Assembly (NCBI RefSeq): GCF_014282005.1
Contig: NZ_JACFTD010000005.1
Span: forward strand, 124,001 to 188,000
Reading direction: 5' to 3'
Source: Sporosarcina sp. BP05
Lineage (GTDB): Bacteria > Bacillota > Bacilli > Bacillales_A > Planococcaceae
Length of the DNA: 64,000 nucleotides
In this document: one piece after another, positions 16,452 to 25,401 of the stretch
How the letters are laid out: each line of letters starts with the position of its first letter
How positions within the stretch are numbered: the first letter of the stretch is position 1
Position numbers and translations under genes: made by a program
The notes under the pieces: model-generated
Database searches by the model: none
The model's input: only the letters and a program-made list of their open reading frames with translations
What the model was told of the DNA's origin: nothing

Positions 16452-16530
16452 ACAAAAAAGGCCCAATTTCTATTAAACACGATGTTGTAATCATTCGTGT
16501 TTAATTGAGAAATTGGCCTTATTAATTTTG
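16452..16530 (-). terminator. Terminator of purU (long palindrome, possibly two-way)
   Basis: AAGGCCAATTTCTCAATTAAACACGA pairs, with small bulges, with the opposite arm ending TAGAAATTGGGCCTT, followed on the minus strand by TTTTGTTTTTTC. The plus-strand gene at 16078-16437 converges on it and may use it as well. Confidence 0.8.
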
Positions 16531-16615
16531 TCTTTCCATTTACTTAAATACGGATTCGAGTGCTAAGAAATCCGGTTTCTTACTATTCAAAACTGCGTAA
16601 AAAGTTAAACTCTTA

Positions 16616-17524
16616 TTAATGAAACACAATCGTTTTGTTACCTTCAACAATAATCCGATTTTCAAGATGCCACTTTACAGCCTTTACAAGAACGCGCCGC
16701 TCGATTCGACTACCGATTTTTTTCAAATCAATTACGTCATCACGATGATCCACCCGCTCGATATCCTGTTCAATTATTGGACCTTCGTCAAGATCATTCG
16801 TTACATAGTGGGATGTAGCCCCTATCAGCTTCACACCACGTTCATATGCACGTTCATATGGGCGGGCTCCGATAAACGCCGGCAAGAAAGAGTGGTGAAT
16901 ATTGATGATCCGGTGCTGAAAATGATCGACAAAATCAGACGTAAGAATTTGCATATAACGAGCAAGTATTAGTAAATCAACACCATATTCCTCCATTAGG
17001 CGAATCTGTTCTTCTTCAACTTGTTTCCGGATATCCTTATTGGCCGGTATATAATGAAAAGGAATTCCTAAAGATTCGACCACCCCACGAGCGTCCTCAT
17101 GATTACTAACAACGACGACAATATCTGTGTCTAAATCGCCATTTTGCCATTCCCACAAAAGTTCCATTAAACAATGCGTTTCTTTTGAAACAAAAATGGC
17201 TGTCCGCTTCCGCTCGTTTTCATAGGCAAAGTGGTAATCCATAGAATGCCTGGTAGCGATTTCCTCAAAATCACTTTCCAATTGTGCTGACTTTTCTTTC
17301 AAGTTTTCACAGTAAAACTCTATTCGAATAAAAAAGTTACCCTTTTCCGGATCATTTGAATACTGACTGGATTCAATAATATTGGAATCGTGATTAAGCA
17401 AAAACGCCGACAACATTGATACAATTCCCGGTTTATCCGGACATTTCACTAACAGTCGCCCCCGGTTTACTCTTTTATTTCCATGTTGTTTCAATTTCAT
17501 TTCAACTTCTTTTTTTATAGACAT
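16616..17524 (-). CDS. purU: Formyltetrahydrofolate deformylase
   Basis: Hydrolyses 10-formyl-tetrahydrofolate to formate and tetrahydrofolate, balancing one-carbon pools. An N-terminal ACT domain (GRLLVKCPDKPGIVSMLSAF, residues about 22-100) precedes a formyltransferase-like catalytic domain with VVVVSNHEDARGVVESLGIP and the active-site NIHHSFLPAFIGA...GATSHYVTNDLDEGPI (Asn, His, Asp triad). 302 residues. ATG at 17524 with an AGGAGATG site. The formate it makes could feed the formate dehydrogenase encoded 2 kb away, though they are separate units. Confidence 0.95.
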   Translation of the reverse strand: MSIKKEVEMKLKQHGNKRVNRGRLLVKCPDKPGIVSMLSAFLLNHDSNIIESSQYSNDPEKGNFFIRIEFYCENLKEKSAQLESDFEEIATRHSMDYHFAYENERKRTAIFVSKETHCLMELLWEWQNGDLDTDIVVVVSNHEDARGVVESLGIPFHYIPANKDIRKQVEEEQIRLMEEYGVDLLILARYMQILTSDFVDHFQHRIINIHHSFLPAFIGARPYERAYERGVKLIGATSHYVTNDLDEGPIIEQDIERVDHRDDVIDLKKIGSRIERRVLVKAVKWHLENRIIVEGNKTIVFH

Positions 17525-17712
17525 TTCTAAACATCTCCTACTATTAATCGTGCTCGTTAATAGTATCCGTCATACTACACGACTACGCAATGTTTGCAAC
17601 TTCAACTTACTTTTTAAAAATCAGGATAGTTCTATAAATAGGTGCTTGTTAAAGAATTAAAGTATCAATCCTATTGTTTCTGTTCATCATAACAAAAAGG
17701 AGGTGTGATACT

Positions 17713-17868
17713 ATGGCTCAAGAAATTCTTTGTGAAGTGAGTAACTGTAAGTTTTGGGGTCCGGGCAACAAATGTAAAGCGAATTCTATCTACGTAGTCA
17801 GTCAAAAGGGTAAAAAGGCAACAAGTAGCGAAGAAACGGATTGTAAAACATTTGTGCCTAGAGATTAA
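17713..17868 (+). CDS. DUF1540 cysteine-rich protein
   Basis: 51 residues: MAQEILCEVSNCKFWGPGNK, then CKANSIYVV and a final ETDCKTFVPRD. The four-cysteine pattern CxxxxCxFW...C...C is the DUF1540 family, small proteins frequent in spore formers and thought to bind metal; role unknown. The ATG at 17713 has a perfect GGAGGTG site. A terminator follows. Confidence 0.88.
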   Translation: MAQEILCEVSNCKFWGPGNKCKANSIYVVSQKGKKATSSEETDCKTFVPRD

Positions 17869-17941
17869 ATAACGGTGTATTTCGAATCAGTTTCGATTAT
17901 TCATTACTTTGTTAAGGTTTAGTATCAGACACAATGAAAAC

Positions 17942-17990
17942 GCCAGATTCTAAAACAACTTTGAGCTGTTTTGGAATCTGGCAACTTTTA
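17942..17990 (+). terminator. Terminator after the DUF1540 gene
   Basis: GCCAGATTCTAAAACA pairs with TGTTTTGGAATCTGGC; the T-run is short (AACTTTTA). Confidence 0.7.
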
Positions 17991-18123
17991 TGACGTTAAT
18001 TAATCCTAGTATACCTATATTAAGAATACCCTTTTTTCTTGGTAACCGAAATGTAGCCCCAGACCAGGTCAAATAAACGACGAACACGCTAGATGCGATT
18101 AAAAAGCTTTTATTTTGATACAT
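17950..18123 (-). CDS. Doubtful small ORF, 57 residues
   Basis: An ATG at 18123 follows AGGAAAGG; the product starts MYQNKSFLIASSVFVVYLTW and has one or two weakly hydrophobic stretches. Its end runs through the terminator stem at 17942-17990, which makes it less credible. It may be the remnant of a small membrane protein. Confidence 0.25.
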   Translation of the reverse strand: MYQNKSFLIASSVFVVYLTWSGATFRLPRKKGILNIGILGLINVIKVARFQNSSKLF

Positions 18124-18309
18124 TAATCCTTTCCTGCTAACAATTTCCGCCTATGTCCATCTATAGATAAATACTGAAAATAGGCCCTATTTTTTTATTA
18201 AGAAGTTGTGGAAGTCCCCTCTACACTATTTTTTTCTTCTTACTCATGTACATTCCGGTCGCCATAACATATAATAATATTAAATCCAATTAGAATAGTA
18301 GGTTTTAAT

Positions 18310-18717
18310 ATGAAAACAATTCCAAAACCTTTAGTAATGGCGAATCAATGGACGATTGTTTTGGCTGTAATTATTGCACTTCTAACACAGTCAGCTTGGA
18401 TTCTATTCATTCCATTAATCGCAAATCTCTTAAGTTTATTGACGGAATTCCATCCAATTTTAGTACTTGTTAAACGACTTTTGGCTAAACCGGCAAATCA
18501 ATATATTCAAGAAGACTACGCGCAGTTAAGATTTAACCAATGGTTAGCTGTTGGATTTTTATTCGTTGCAAGCCTAAGCTTTTTATTGAATTGGACTTTA
18601 TTATTTAATATCGCTACGTTGATGGTTGGCATAGCTGCACTCATCGCGATTCTAGGTTTTTGCATAGGTTGCTTTGTACGCTTTCGATACCAACAATGGA
18701 GTTATCGACGTAATTAA
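18310..18717 (+). CDS. DUF4395-like membrane protein
   Basis: A 135-residue protein with four hydrophobic segments. N-terminal KPLVMANQW, central FHPILVLVKRLL and the C-terminal LGFCIGCFVRFRYQQW resemble the DUF4395 family, small membrane proteins often found near thiosulfate/rhodanese or thioredoxin genes. Function unknown. The ribosome site is weak (GTAGG, 7 bases). Monocistronic: an intrinsic terminator follows, and converging fdh genes lie beyond. Confidence 0.8.
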   Translation: MKTIPKPLVMANQWTIVLAVIIALLTQSAWILFIPLIANLLSLLTEFHPILVLVKRLLAKPANQYIQEDYAQLRFNQWLAVGFLFVASLSFLLNWTLLFNIATLMVGIAALIAILGFCIGCFVRFRYQQWSYRRN

Positions 18718-18739
18718 ATACTATGGAACACAAAATATA

Positions 18740-18780
18740 AATCAGCCATTAAACATGCATGGCTGATTTTTATTTTATTT
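18740..18780 (+). terminator. Terminator of the DUF4395-like gene
   Basis: AATCAGCCATTAAACATGCATGGCTGATT followed by TTTATTTTATTT. Confidence 0.85.
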
Positions 18781-18836
18781 GTGTGTAATAAAGACTTTTC
18801 ACTAGTATTTTTTTAAACCTTTTACTACATGCTAGC

Positions 18837-19313
18837 TCATTCTAGCCCTTTCCCCATCCCTTTCAGAAAATTCAACCCGAATTTTACAGCACGGTTCGTA
18901 TCAGGGTCATTTAGCGCGGTTATCAATTGAAAAACACTTACTTTTTGCCCATTACCACTATAAAGTTGCGCTTCATGGAGGCCAGTTTTAACACTCGCTG
19001 CAAGTTTTGCTGTTACATCAGGGTCTATAGATGAAATCACACTGGTTGCATTTAGCACGTGGTTGATGATATTGGTCACTGGGTCACGCGATGCTTGGTC
19101 AACCGCAATTTTTGCAATATCATCCTTTGCTTTCACCATTGCCTTCAGCGCATCTAAGACTCCTGCACCATCCAACTCTCCAGTGATTTCTAATATTTTA
19201 TTGAGAGCCTGATCTTGTTCGGCAATTAACGACTGCAACTCCTCCAGTTTATTCTGTTTGATTTCTTCTGGAGTCAGTACTTTCTTTTTAATAGAAGTAA
19301 TGGGTACCGCCAT
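18837..19313 (-). CDS. DUF1641 protein partnered with formate dehydrogenase (YrhD-like)
   Basis: 158 residues, no membrane helix. The C-terminal VSVFQLITALNDPDTNRAV and GLNFLKGMGKGLE are typical of DUF1641, a family regularly encoded directly after YrhE/YjgC-type formate dehydrogenases in Bacillus. It starts six bases after the fdhF stop, so the two are cotranscribed; it probably serves as an accessory or subunit of the dehydrogenase, but no activity is known. Confidence 0.88.
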   Translation of the reverse strand: MAVPITSIKKKVLTPEEIKQNKLEELQSLIAEQDQALNKILEITGELDGAGVLDALKAMVKAKDDIAKIAVDQASRDPVTNIINHVLNATSVISSIDPDVTAKLAASVKTGLHEAQLYSGNGQKVSVFQLITALNDPDTNRAVKFGLNFLKGMGKGLE

Positions 19314-19319
19314 CGTAGA

Positions 19320-22256
19320 TCACCTTTCTTTCTTATCTTCTGCTAATTGCAGGTATCCTGGACGCGCCCATTTCCGCTCTACTTCCACACCATTTTGCGG
19401 ATGACGCTCTTTATTGCGATGGTTCGATTTCGGTAACGGGTTTTCGCCTTCTTTTCGAAGTACTTCCATTCGTACCATCGTCTGTTTATACGCAGGTGTA
19501 TTCGTGCGCTTATCGACAGCAGGACCGGTTAGAAAATTAATAGCTGAATCTTTTTCAACCGAATTCATCGGTAAGAATAATTCATTTTTCTTCACACGGC
19601 CCGTTACAAGTGCCGGCAGCTTTAATGCGCCGTATGGCGAAATCAGGCGTACAAGAGAACCACTTAACACACCTCGCTCTTTCGCAAGTTCCGGCGAAAC
19701 TTCAACGAAAACCTCCGGAACTTTCTCCTGAATCCCATCCGATTTATTCGTCATATTGCCTTCGTGGAAATGTTCTAGCAAGCGCCCGTTATTAATGTGA
19801 AGATCATATTCTACTGGAAACTCTACAGGTTCCACCCAGTCAGACAGAGCGAAACGTGCCTTTTTATCTGGGAAATTAAATCCGTCCACATACAGTAGCG
19901 GCGTGCTTGCGCCATCCAAACTGCCCCATAAAAAGCTGTCCCAATCTTCCATTACGCTATAGTCCGCTTGACTAAACAAAGGTGAAAGGCTCGCCATTTC
20001 TGAAAAAATCTCGCTTGGATGGCTATAGTTCCAATCCGCACCAAGTCGGTTAGCAATTTTCTGAACAATCCACCAATCCGCGCGTGCATCGCCCAATTCT
20101 GGAAGTGCTTTGTATAAACGCTGTACACGTCTTTCTGTATTTGTAAATGTACCGTCTTTTTCAAGCGATGGAACCGCTGGTAAAATGACATCTGCATATT
20201 GTGCCGTTCTTGAGAAGAAGATATCCTGCACAACAAGAAAATCAAGTTTTGACAAGACATCATGTACATAGTTCGCATTTGAATCGACGAGCGCCATATC
20301 CTCACCGACGATATACATGGCTTTCATTTTCCCATCATCGATTGAATGCAACATCTGAATATTATCAAGCCCGGGCTTACTAGCGATTTTCACACCGTAT
20401 GCTTTTTCGAATTTCTGACGTGCCTTGTCATCAGTAACATGTTGATAGCCAGGAAGCCATCCAGGTAGAGACCCCATATCACACGCACCCTGTACGTTAT
20501 TATGCCCACGTAGCGGATAGGCCCCTGCACCAGGGCGACGATAATTACCCGTTGCAAGCAACAAATTGGATATCGCGGCAGAAGTGTCTGAGCCACCGGT
20601 ATTTTGTGTCACACCCATTCCCCACAGAATACAAGTACCGTCTGCATCACGAATCATTTCCGCTGTCTTAATTAGCATCTCCTTCGCTACACCACATGTT
20701 TTTTCAGCATAATCAAGTGTATATTTCTCAAGAACTTCTTTGAACTCATCCAAGTAATGGACATTATTATCAATAAACGACTGATCATGCCATCCTTTAT
20801 CAATCATGTATTTTGTCACTGCCATGAGCCAGACTTGATCAGTTCCTTGCTTCGGACTTATAAAGATATCGGATCGTTCAGCCATTTCATTTTTCCGCAA
20901 GTCGGCGACAATTAATTTCTGCCCGTGCAGTTTATGCGCACGTTTCACGCGAGTTGCGAGAACTGGATGTCCTTCCGCTGGATTAGCTCCGACTATAATA
21001 ACTAGACCTGCTTTAGCAATATCTTTAATTGTTCCAGCGTCTCCACCCATTCCAACTGTACGGAATAACCCATCTGTCGCTGGAGACTGACAATAGCGGG
21101 AACAGTTATCAACGTTATTTGTTTCAAATACTTGGCGTGCTAACTTTTGAATAACATAGTTCTCTTCATTTGTGATTTTCGAAGATGAAATGAAGCCGAC
21201 AGCTTCTTTACCATGCTCTTTCTTGATTGTACCGAGTTTCAGAGCAACAAGGTCAAGCGCTTCTTCCCATGTAGCTTCAACAAAAGAATCGTCTTTTCGT
21301 ATAAGTGGTTTCGTAATTCGTTCTTCGCTGTTGACGAAATCCCAACCGAATTTCCCTTTAATACACGTTGAAATCGCATTGACTGGTGCATCCGAAACGG
21401 GCTGGATCTTTAAAATTTTCCGCTCTTTCGTCCAAACTTCAAACGAACAGCCTACTCCGCAAAATGTACAGACTGTTTTCGTTTTCTTCGTCCTCGTATC
21501 GCGCATTGCCGATTCAACATCTGAAATAGCCATGATTCCGCTATATCCCGGCTCAACGTCTTTGACAAGTTCAATCATCGGTGACAGGATTTCCTCTTTT
21601 AGCCCGGTCATGAATCCCGCTTCGCCAAGCATTGATTTTTCCATTAGTGCATTACATGGACATACGGTAACACAGTGGCCACAGCCTACACATGAAGAGT
21701 CATTGATTTTCGCGCCCCCATCCCACAGGACAATTGGACGATCCCTCTCCCAATCAATTGACAAGGTTTCATTTACCTGTAAATTTTGGCATACCTCTAC
21801 ACACTGACCGCAAGCAATGCATTGATTTGGGTCGTAACGGTAAAATGGGTGTGTAAAATCCACACTTTCTTGTGTACATTTTGGTTCATACGGATATTTC
21901 TGATGTTCAATTTCCATCATATCCACGGTATTATGTATTTTACAGTTGCCATTGTTGTTGTCACATACTGTACAATACAGCAAATGATTTTCGAGAATGC
22001 GATCCATCGCTTCCGTCTGAGCTTCTTTGGCACGCGTCGAAGAAAGAGCTATGTTCATTCCAGAGACAGCTTTTGTGGAACAGGCACGCATTAGACGACC
22101 ATCCACTTCCAAGATACACGTATCACATGTCTCAATTGGGTCCACTTCCGGTAAGTAACAAATTTGCGGATGAGTAATTTCACGGTCATTGATCACCTCA
22201 AGAATTGTCTTGCCTTCGACGAAGTAATAATTGGAACCGTCAATTTTGATTGGCAT
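19320..22256 (-). CDS. fdhF: Formate dehydrogenase catalytic subunit, molybdopterin and Fe-S
   Basis: Oxidises formate to CO2 with a molybdenum bis-MGD cofactor. 978 residues: N-terminal [2Fe-2S] domain (CDTCILEVDGRLMRAC), a Cys-rich linker (CTVCDNNNGNCKIH), two [4Fe-4S] clusters (CIACGQCVEVCQ, CVGCGHCVTVCPC), then the molybdopterin domain starting CTFCGVGCSFEVW. The active site is a cysteine in NCSRYCQSPATDG rather than selenocysteine. The layout is that of B. subtilis YrhE/YjgC, a soluble enzyme. The ATG follows an AAGGAGG site. Operon with DUF1641; divergent from fdhD, which is needed for its activation. Confidence 0.95.
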   Translation of the reverse strand: MPIKIDGSNYYFVEGKTILEVINDREITHPQICYLPEVDPIETCDTCILEVDGRLMRACSTKAVSGMNIALSSTRAKEAQTEAMDRILENHLLYCTVCDNNNGNCKIHNTVDMMEIEHQKYPYEPKCTQESVDFTHPFYRYDPNQCIACGQCVEVCQNLQVNETLSIDWERDRPIVLWDGGAKINDSSCVGCGHCVTVCPCNALMEKSMLGEAGFMTGLKEEILSPMIELVKDVEPGYSGIMAISDVESAMRDTRTKKTKTVCTFCGVGCSFEVWTKERKILKIQPVSDAPVNAISTCIKGKFGWDFVNSEERITKPLIRKDDSFVEATWEEALDLVALKLGTIKKEHGKEAVGFISSSKITNEENYVIQKLARQVFETNNVDNCSRYCQSPATDGLFRTVGMGGDAGTIKDIAKAGLVIIVGANPAEGHPVLATRVKRAHKLHGQKLIVADLRKNEMAERSDIFISPKQGTDQVWLMAVTKYMIDKGWHDQSFIDNNVHYLDEFKEVLEKYTLDYAEKTCGVAKEMLIKTAEMIRDADGTCILWGMGVTQNTGGSDTSAAISNLLLATGNYRRPGAGAYPLRGHNNVQGACDMGSLPGWLPGYQHVTDDKARQKFEKAYGVKIASKPGLDNIQMLHSIDDGKMKAMYIVGEDMALVDSNANYVHDVLSKLDFLVVQDIFFSRTAQYADVILPAVPSLEKDGTFTNTERRVQRLYKALPELGDARADWWIVQKIANRLGADWNYSHPSEIFSEMASLSPLFSQADYSVMEDWDSFLWGSLDGASTPLLYVDGFNFPDKKARFALSDWVEPVEFPVEYDLHINNGRLLEHFHEGNMTNKSDGIQEKVPEVFVEVSPELAKERGVLSGSLVRLISPYGALKLPALVTGRVKKNELFLPMNSVEKDSAINFLTGPAVDKRTNTPAYKQTMVRMEVLRKEGENPLPKSNHRNKERHPQNGVEVERKWARPGYLQLAEDKKER

Positions 22257-22502
22257 GTAAGAGCCTCCTTTTATATATAAAAAACCACCATGAATTAATA
22301 CACCGACTTGACAAGTGCACTTTCATAGTGAAATAGTCTTCTAACAGAACATGTTAAATTACCAATCTATATTTCCAGTTAAAGTTTGATAACTCCACAG
22401 CAATTTATGCACTAACGCTACTAGATATTATTATATTCTAACTTGTATAAATAAACAATTAATATAAAGGTATTTCTTTTACTAACAAAGGAGGAATAAT
22501 GG

Positions 22503-23312
22503 ATGGAACAAGATAAGAAACGGACTATTTTTCGTTATTCAAATGGAAATTTCACGATAAAAGAGGACCAAATTGTCGTCGAACATCCTGTCACTATCAA
22601 AATCAACAACCAAGAATTTGCAACAATCGTTTGTTCACCCGAATACATCGAAGATATGGCCGTCGGTTTTCTTGCATCTGAAGGCGTCATTCCGAACTAT
22701 GAAGATATCAAAGCTATTTCCGTACAGGAAGAATTGGGGATTGTCCATATCAAAACGGACAAAAAGTATCCTTTTTACGAAAAGTTGCTAAACAAACGCT
22801 ATATTACCTCTTGTTGTGGTATGAGTCGACAAGGATTTGTGTTCGCTAACGATGCATTGACGGCAAAAAAAATGACGAAAACTCATGTCTCACTTACTCC
22901 GAACGAATGCTTTTTCCTAATGGAGCAGATGGAACAATCAGCAGACATGTTCCGTCAAACTGGCGGCGTCCATAATGCAGCTCTCTGCACGCCTACAAAC
23001 ATTATTCTGTCTAGGATGGATATCGGTAGGCATAATGCCTTGGATAAAATCTATGGTCATTGTTTGAAACATTCGATTCCAGTCAGAGACAAAGTAATCG
23101 TGTTCAGTGGCCGTATTTCATCGGAAATCTTATTGAAAGTGGCGAAAATCGGCTGTGAAATTGTCCTATCAAAATCAGCCCCTACGGAATTGGCACTGTC
23201 ACTTGCAGAAGAACTTGGCATTACCACTGTTGGATTTATACGGAAAAGTTCCTTTAATCTGTACACTCATCCACAGCGAATCATTAGCGAAGAAATCATT
23301 GATAATAAATAG
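22503..23312 (+). CDS. fdhD: Formate dehydrogenase accessory sulfurtransferase
   Basis: FdhD passes sulfur from a cysteine desulfurase to the molybdenum cofactor of formate dehydrogenase. The 269-residue protein has the catalytic-cysteine loop ITSCCGMSRQG, the conserved RQTGGVHNAALC, the DIGRHNALDKIYG motif and SKSAPTELAL near the end. ATG after AAAGGAGGA. It is transcribed away from fdhF across a 246-base intergenic region, so the two promoters share regulatory DNA, although I saw no clear operator there. Confidence 0.96.
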   Translation: MEQDKKRTIFRYSNGNFTIKEDQIVVEHPVTIKINNQEFATIVCSPEYIEDMAVGFLASEGVIPNYEDIKAISVQEELGIVHIKTDKKYPFYEKLLNKRYITSCCGMSRQGFVFANDALTAKKMTKTHVSLTPNECFFLMEQMEQSADMFRQTGGVHNAALCTPTNIILSRMDIGRHNALDKIYGHCLKHSIPVRDKVIVFSGRISSEILLKVAKIGCEIVLSKSAPTELALSLAEELGITTVGFIRKSSFNLYTHPQRIISEEIIDNK

Positions 23313-23393
23313 GGCAAATGATGAAAACTGGACCGATATATTTATTCTGTATAAAAATTACTAAGCACCGTAATCGGCGTATTCAAATTCACA

Positions 23394-23441
23394 CTTAAAA
23401 GGCCTACCTATATGCGAATTGCAGTTAGGTAGGCCTTTTAA
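23394..23441 (+). terminator. Bidirectional terminator after fdhD
   Basis: CTTAAAAGGCCTACCTA and TAGGTAGGCCTTTTAAG form a perfect 17-pair stem, so T-runs exist on both strands. Confidence 0.85.
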
Positions 23442-23460
23442 GAAGCTTAAGTAACTAAAA

Positions 23461-23760
23461 ATTACGGACTGTGGATAAGTTGCAGCATAGTGATTTCACG
23501 GCCTGACTCTAGCCCCCAGATGCTCTGAGGCACACAGGATGTAGGTCACGCAGACATTGCCGCAGGACGCGGCGTACTTTGGCCGTGTTCCCTAATTTGC
23601 CAGTCCTGCTGTGCAGCAAAGAACACCGCTTGGGCCTGCAGGATGCAGGTCATGCAGTCGTTGCGACACGACGTCGCGAACTTAGACTGCCTATCCTTTA
23701 CCCGGCTTATGCCTGCCGCTCCTGAACAGGCGCCCGCGCTATTGTTCTTAAGATGAAAAC
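23461..23760. repeat. GC-rich intergenic repeat with two related hairpin units
   Basis: Two direct repeats, 23535-23580 and 23639-23684, both begin CAGGATG(T/C)AGGTCA and agree at 35 of 46 positions. Each contains a five-pair hairpin with an A(G/C)GAC loop: GCCGC/GCGGC in the first, GCGAC/GTCGC in the second, so both arms changed together and pairing is kept. The stretch is GC-rich compared with its AT-rich surroundings. The minus-strand open frame across it has no ribosome site and I do not regard it as a gene. It occupies the gap between fdhD and mtlD. Confidence 0.7.
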
Positions 23761-23790
23761 ACTTAAACTTGCGACCGTCATTACTACAAG

Positions 23791-24945
23791 TCAATTTTCC
23801 TTAAGTTTTCGATATTCCTCTTCAACAGCTGTAAACAGAGCTGTTCCAGTTTTTAACCCTGTAAATGTTTCAATTGCATGGCCGATACCTAACCGTTGAA
23901 TCGTCTCCTGAATGAGCTTTGCTTCTGAATCTTCCAGATAATCATAACGTAATGCTGCTGCAATTCCCATCGCCAAATAAGTCGGTGTCTCACCAAATAA
24001 CTCTAGGTATTGTGTTGCTGGTCCAACAAGCCGATCATTGAATTTGAGTTTACGCACAGGTGAGCGACCGACACGAGTTACATCATCAGTAATAAATGGA
24101 TTTGCAAATCGCCCCATAATTTTTTGAATATAATCGCCATGCTCTTGCTCATTAAATTGATATTTAGCAATGAGTAATTTGCCGGTTTCTTGCAAGACAT
24201 TCTCAGTCATCGTCTTAATTTCTTCACTTGCAAGTGCATCGTCCATTCTACTGATACCTGCCAAATAACCAAAGTAGGCAACGGCTGCGTGACCTGTGTT
24301 CACCGTATACAATTTCCTTTCAATATATGGTTCCAAATCTTTAACGAACGTAATCCCTTTAACAGGTGGATTTTCGCCAATGATCTCCGATTCGTCAACT
24401 ACCCATTCGTAAAACGGCTCCACTTGAACCGCTGTCTTATCTTCATTTACTTGATTCGGGACGATCCGATCAACCGCTGCATTCGGAAAGCTAAAACAGT
24501 CATCAAATCGTAACTTTTCGTCTTCAGTTAATTTTTCATATACTTTTTCTTTAAGAAAAGCACTTCCGCCAATCATATTTTCACAAGCGATGATTGTTAA
24601 CGGATGTCCCGTTCGAATGAGACGCTCTTTAAGCCCTTCAGCAAGTAAACCCGCAATAAAGGGCAGTATATTAGGCCCAACCGCCGCTGTAACAAGATCG
24701 GCTTTGGCAATCGTTTCGATTACTAATTCCGGATCTGACGCACTATTAATGGCTCGAACATTTTTCACAAGCAGTCCATCGTGAGCTGCATTGGCAAGTT
24801 CAACACGGTATTGTTTTTTTTCGTTTATCAATTTAACAAGCTCGCTGTTCACATCTACAAAGCATGTTTCAAATCCGGATTGATACAATAAGTTTCCAAT
24901 GAAGCCTCTACCTATATTTCCAGCGCCAAAATGAACAGCGATCAT
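23791..24945 (-). CDS. mtlD: Mannitol-1-phosphate 5-dehydrogenase
   Basis: Converts mannitol-1-phosphate, the product of the MtlA PTS, to fructose-6-phosphate with NAD. 384 residues: N-terminal Rossmann motif AVHFGAGNIGRGFIG, the central ACENMIGGS and FPNAAVDRIVP, and the catalytic NTGHAAVAYFGY region of the long-chain mannitol dehydrogenase family. Last gene of the mannitol operon, one base after mtlF. Confidence 0.97.
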   Translation of the reverse strand: MIAVHFGAGNIGRGFIGNLLYQSGFETCFVDVNSELVKLINEKKQYRVELANAAHDGLLVKNVRAINSASDPELVIETIAKADLVTAAVGPNILPFIAGLLAEGLKERLIRTGHPLTIIACENMIGGSAFLKEKVYEKLTEDEKLRFDDCFSFPNAAVDRIVPNQVNEDKTAVQVEPFYEWVVDESEIIGENPPVKGITFVKDLEPYIERKLYTVNTGHAAVAYFGYLAGISRMDDALASEEIKTMTENVLQETGKLLIAKYQFNEQEHGDYIQKIMGRFANPFITDDVTRVGRSPVRKLKFNDRLVGPATQYLELFGETPTYLAMGIAAALRYDYLEDSEAKLIQETIQRLGIGHAIETFTGLKTGTALFTAVEEEYRKLKEN

Positions 24946-24946
24946 G

Positions 24947-25384
24947 TTAGTTCACTCCTTCAAAGAAGGATAAAACTTCATCTTTAGACGATGCATTCAC
25001 AATTGCCTCTACATTTTCTTCCTCAGAAACTACAATTGCAATATTCGACAGGATTTCTAAATGCTCGTCCCCTCTTCCAGCAATCCCAAAGATCAATTTA
25101 ACGATATTCCCATCTCCGAAATCTACACCCTGTGGCACTTGAATAATCGCAATTCCTGACTCCTTTACTTCTTGTTTTGCATCGTCTGTACCATGTGGAA
25201 TGGCTACAAAATTCCCCATATACGTAGTTGTCATTTCTTCGCGTTCAAGCATTTTCTCTATATAACTTGACTCAACATAACCTCTGTCAAAAAGGATTTT
25301 CCCTGTTAAGCGGATTGCTTCTTCTTTTGTTGCCAGTACTTGATTCAACACAATGTTTTCAATTGATAAAATAGGTAATGTCAT
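24947..25384 (-). CDS. mtlF: Mannitol-specific PTS enzyme IIA
   Basis: Cytosolic EIIA that receives phosphate from HPr and passes it to the EIIB domain of MtlA. His64 in FVAIPHGTDDAK is the phosphorylation site. 145 residues from the ATG at 25384, which has an AGGAG site overlapping the end of mtlR; the frame is open 21 bases farther, but without support. Confidence 0.96.
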   Translation of the reverse strand: MTLPILSIENIVLNQVLATKEEAIRLTGKILFDRGYVESSYIEKMLEREEMTTTYMGNFVAIPHGTDDAKQEVKESGIAIIQVPQGVDFGDGNIVKLIFGIAGRGDEHLEILSNIAIVVSEEENVEAIVNASSKDEVLSFFEGVN

Positions 25385-25401
25385 TGTAAAAACTCCTCTA
25401 G

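Noticed and set aside
16619-16972. 117-codon plus-strand frame antisense to purU
   Set aside because: Entirely inside purU, no start context, no recognisable domain.
23546-23794. 82-codon Cys-rich open frame between fdhD and mtlD
   Set aside because: It spans the GC-rich hairpin repeat, lacks a ribosome site and overlaps the mtlD stop; the paired changes support RNA/DNA structure, not protein.
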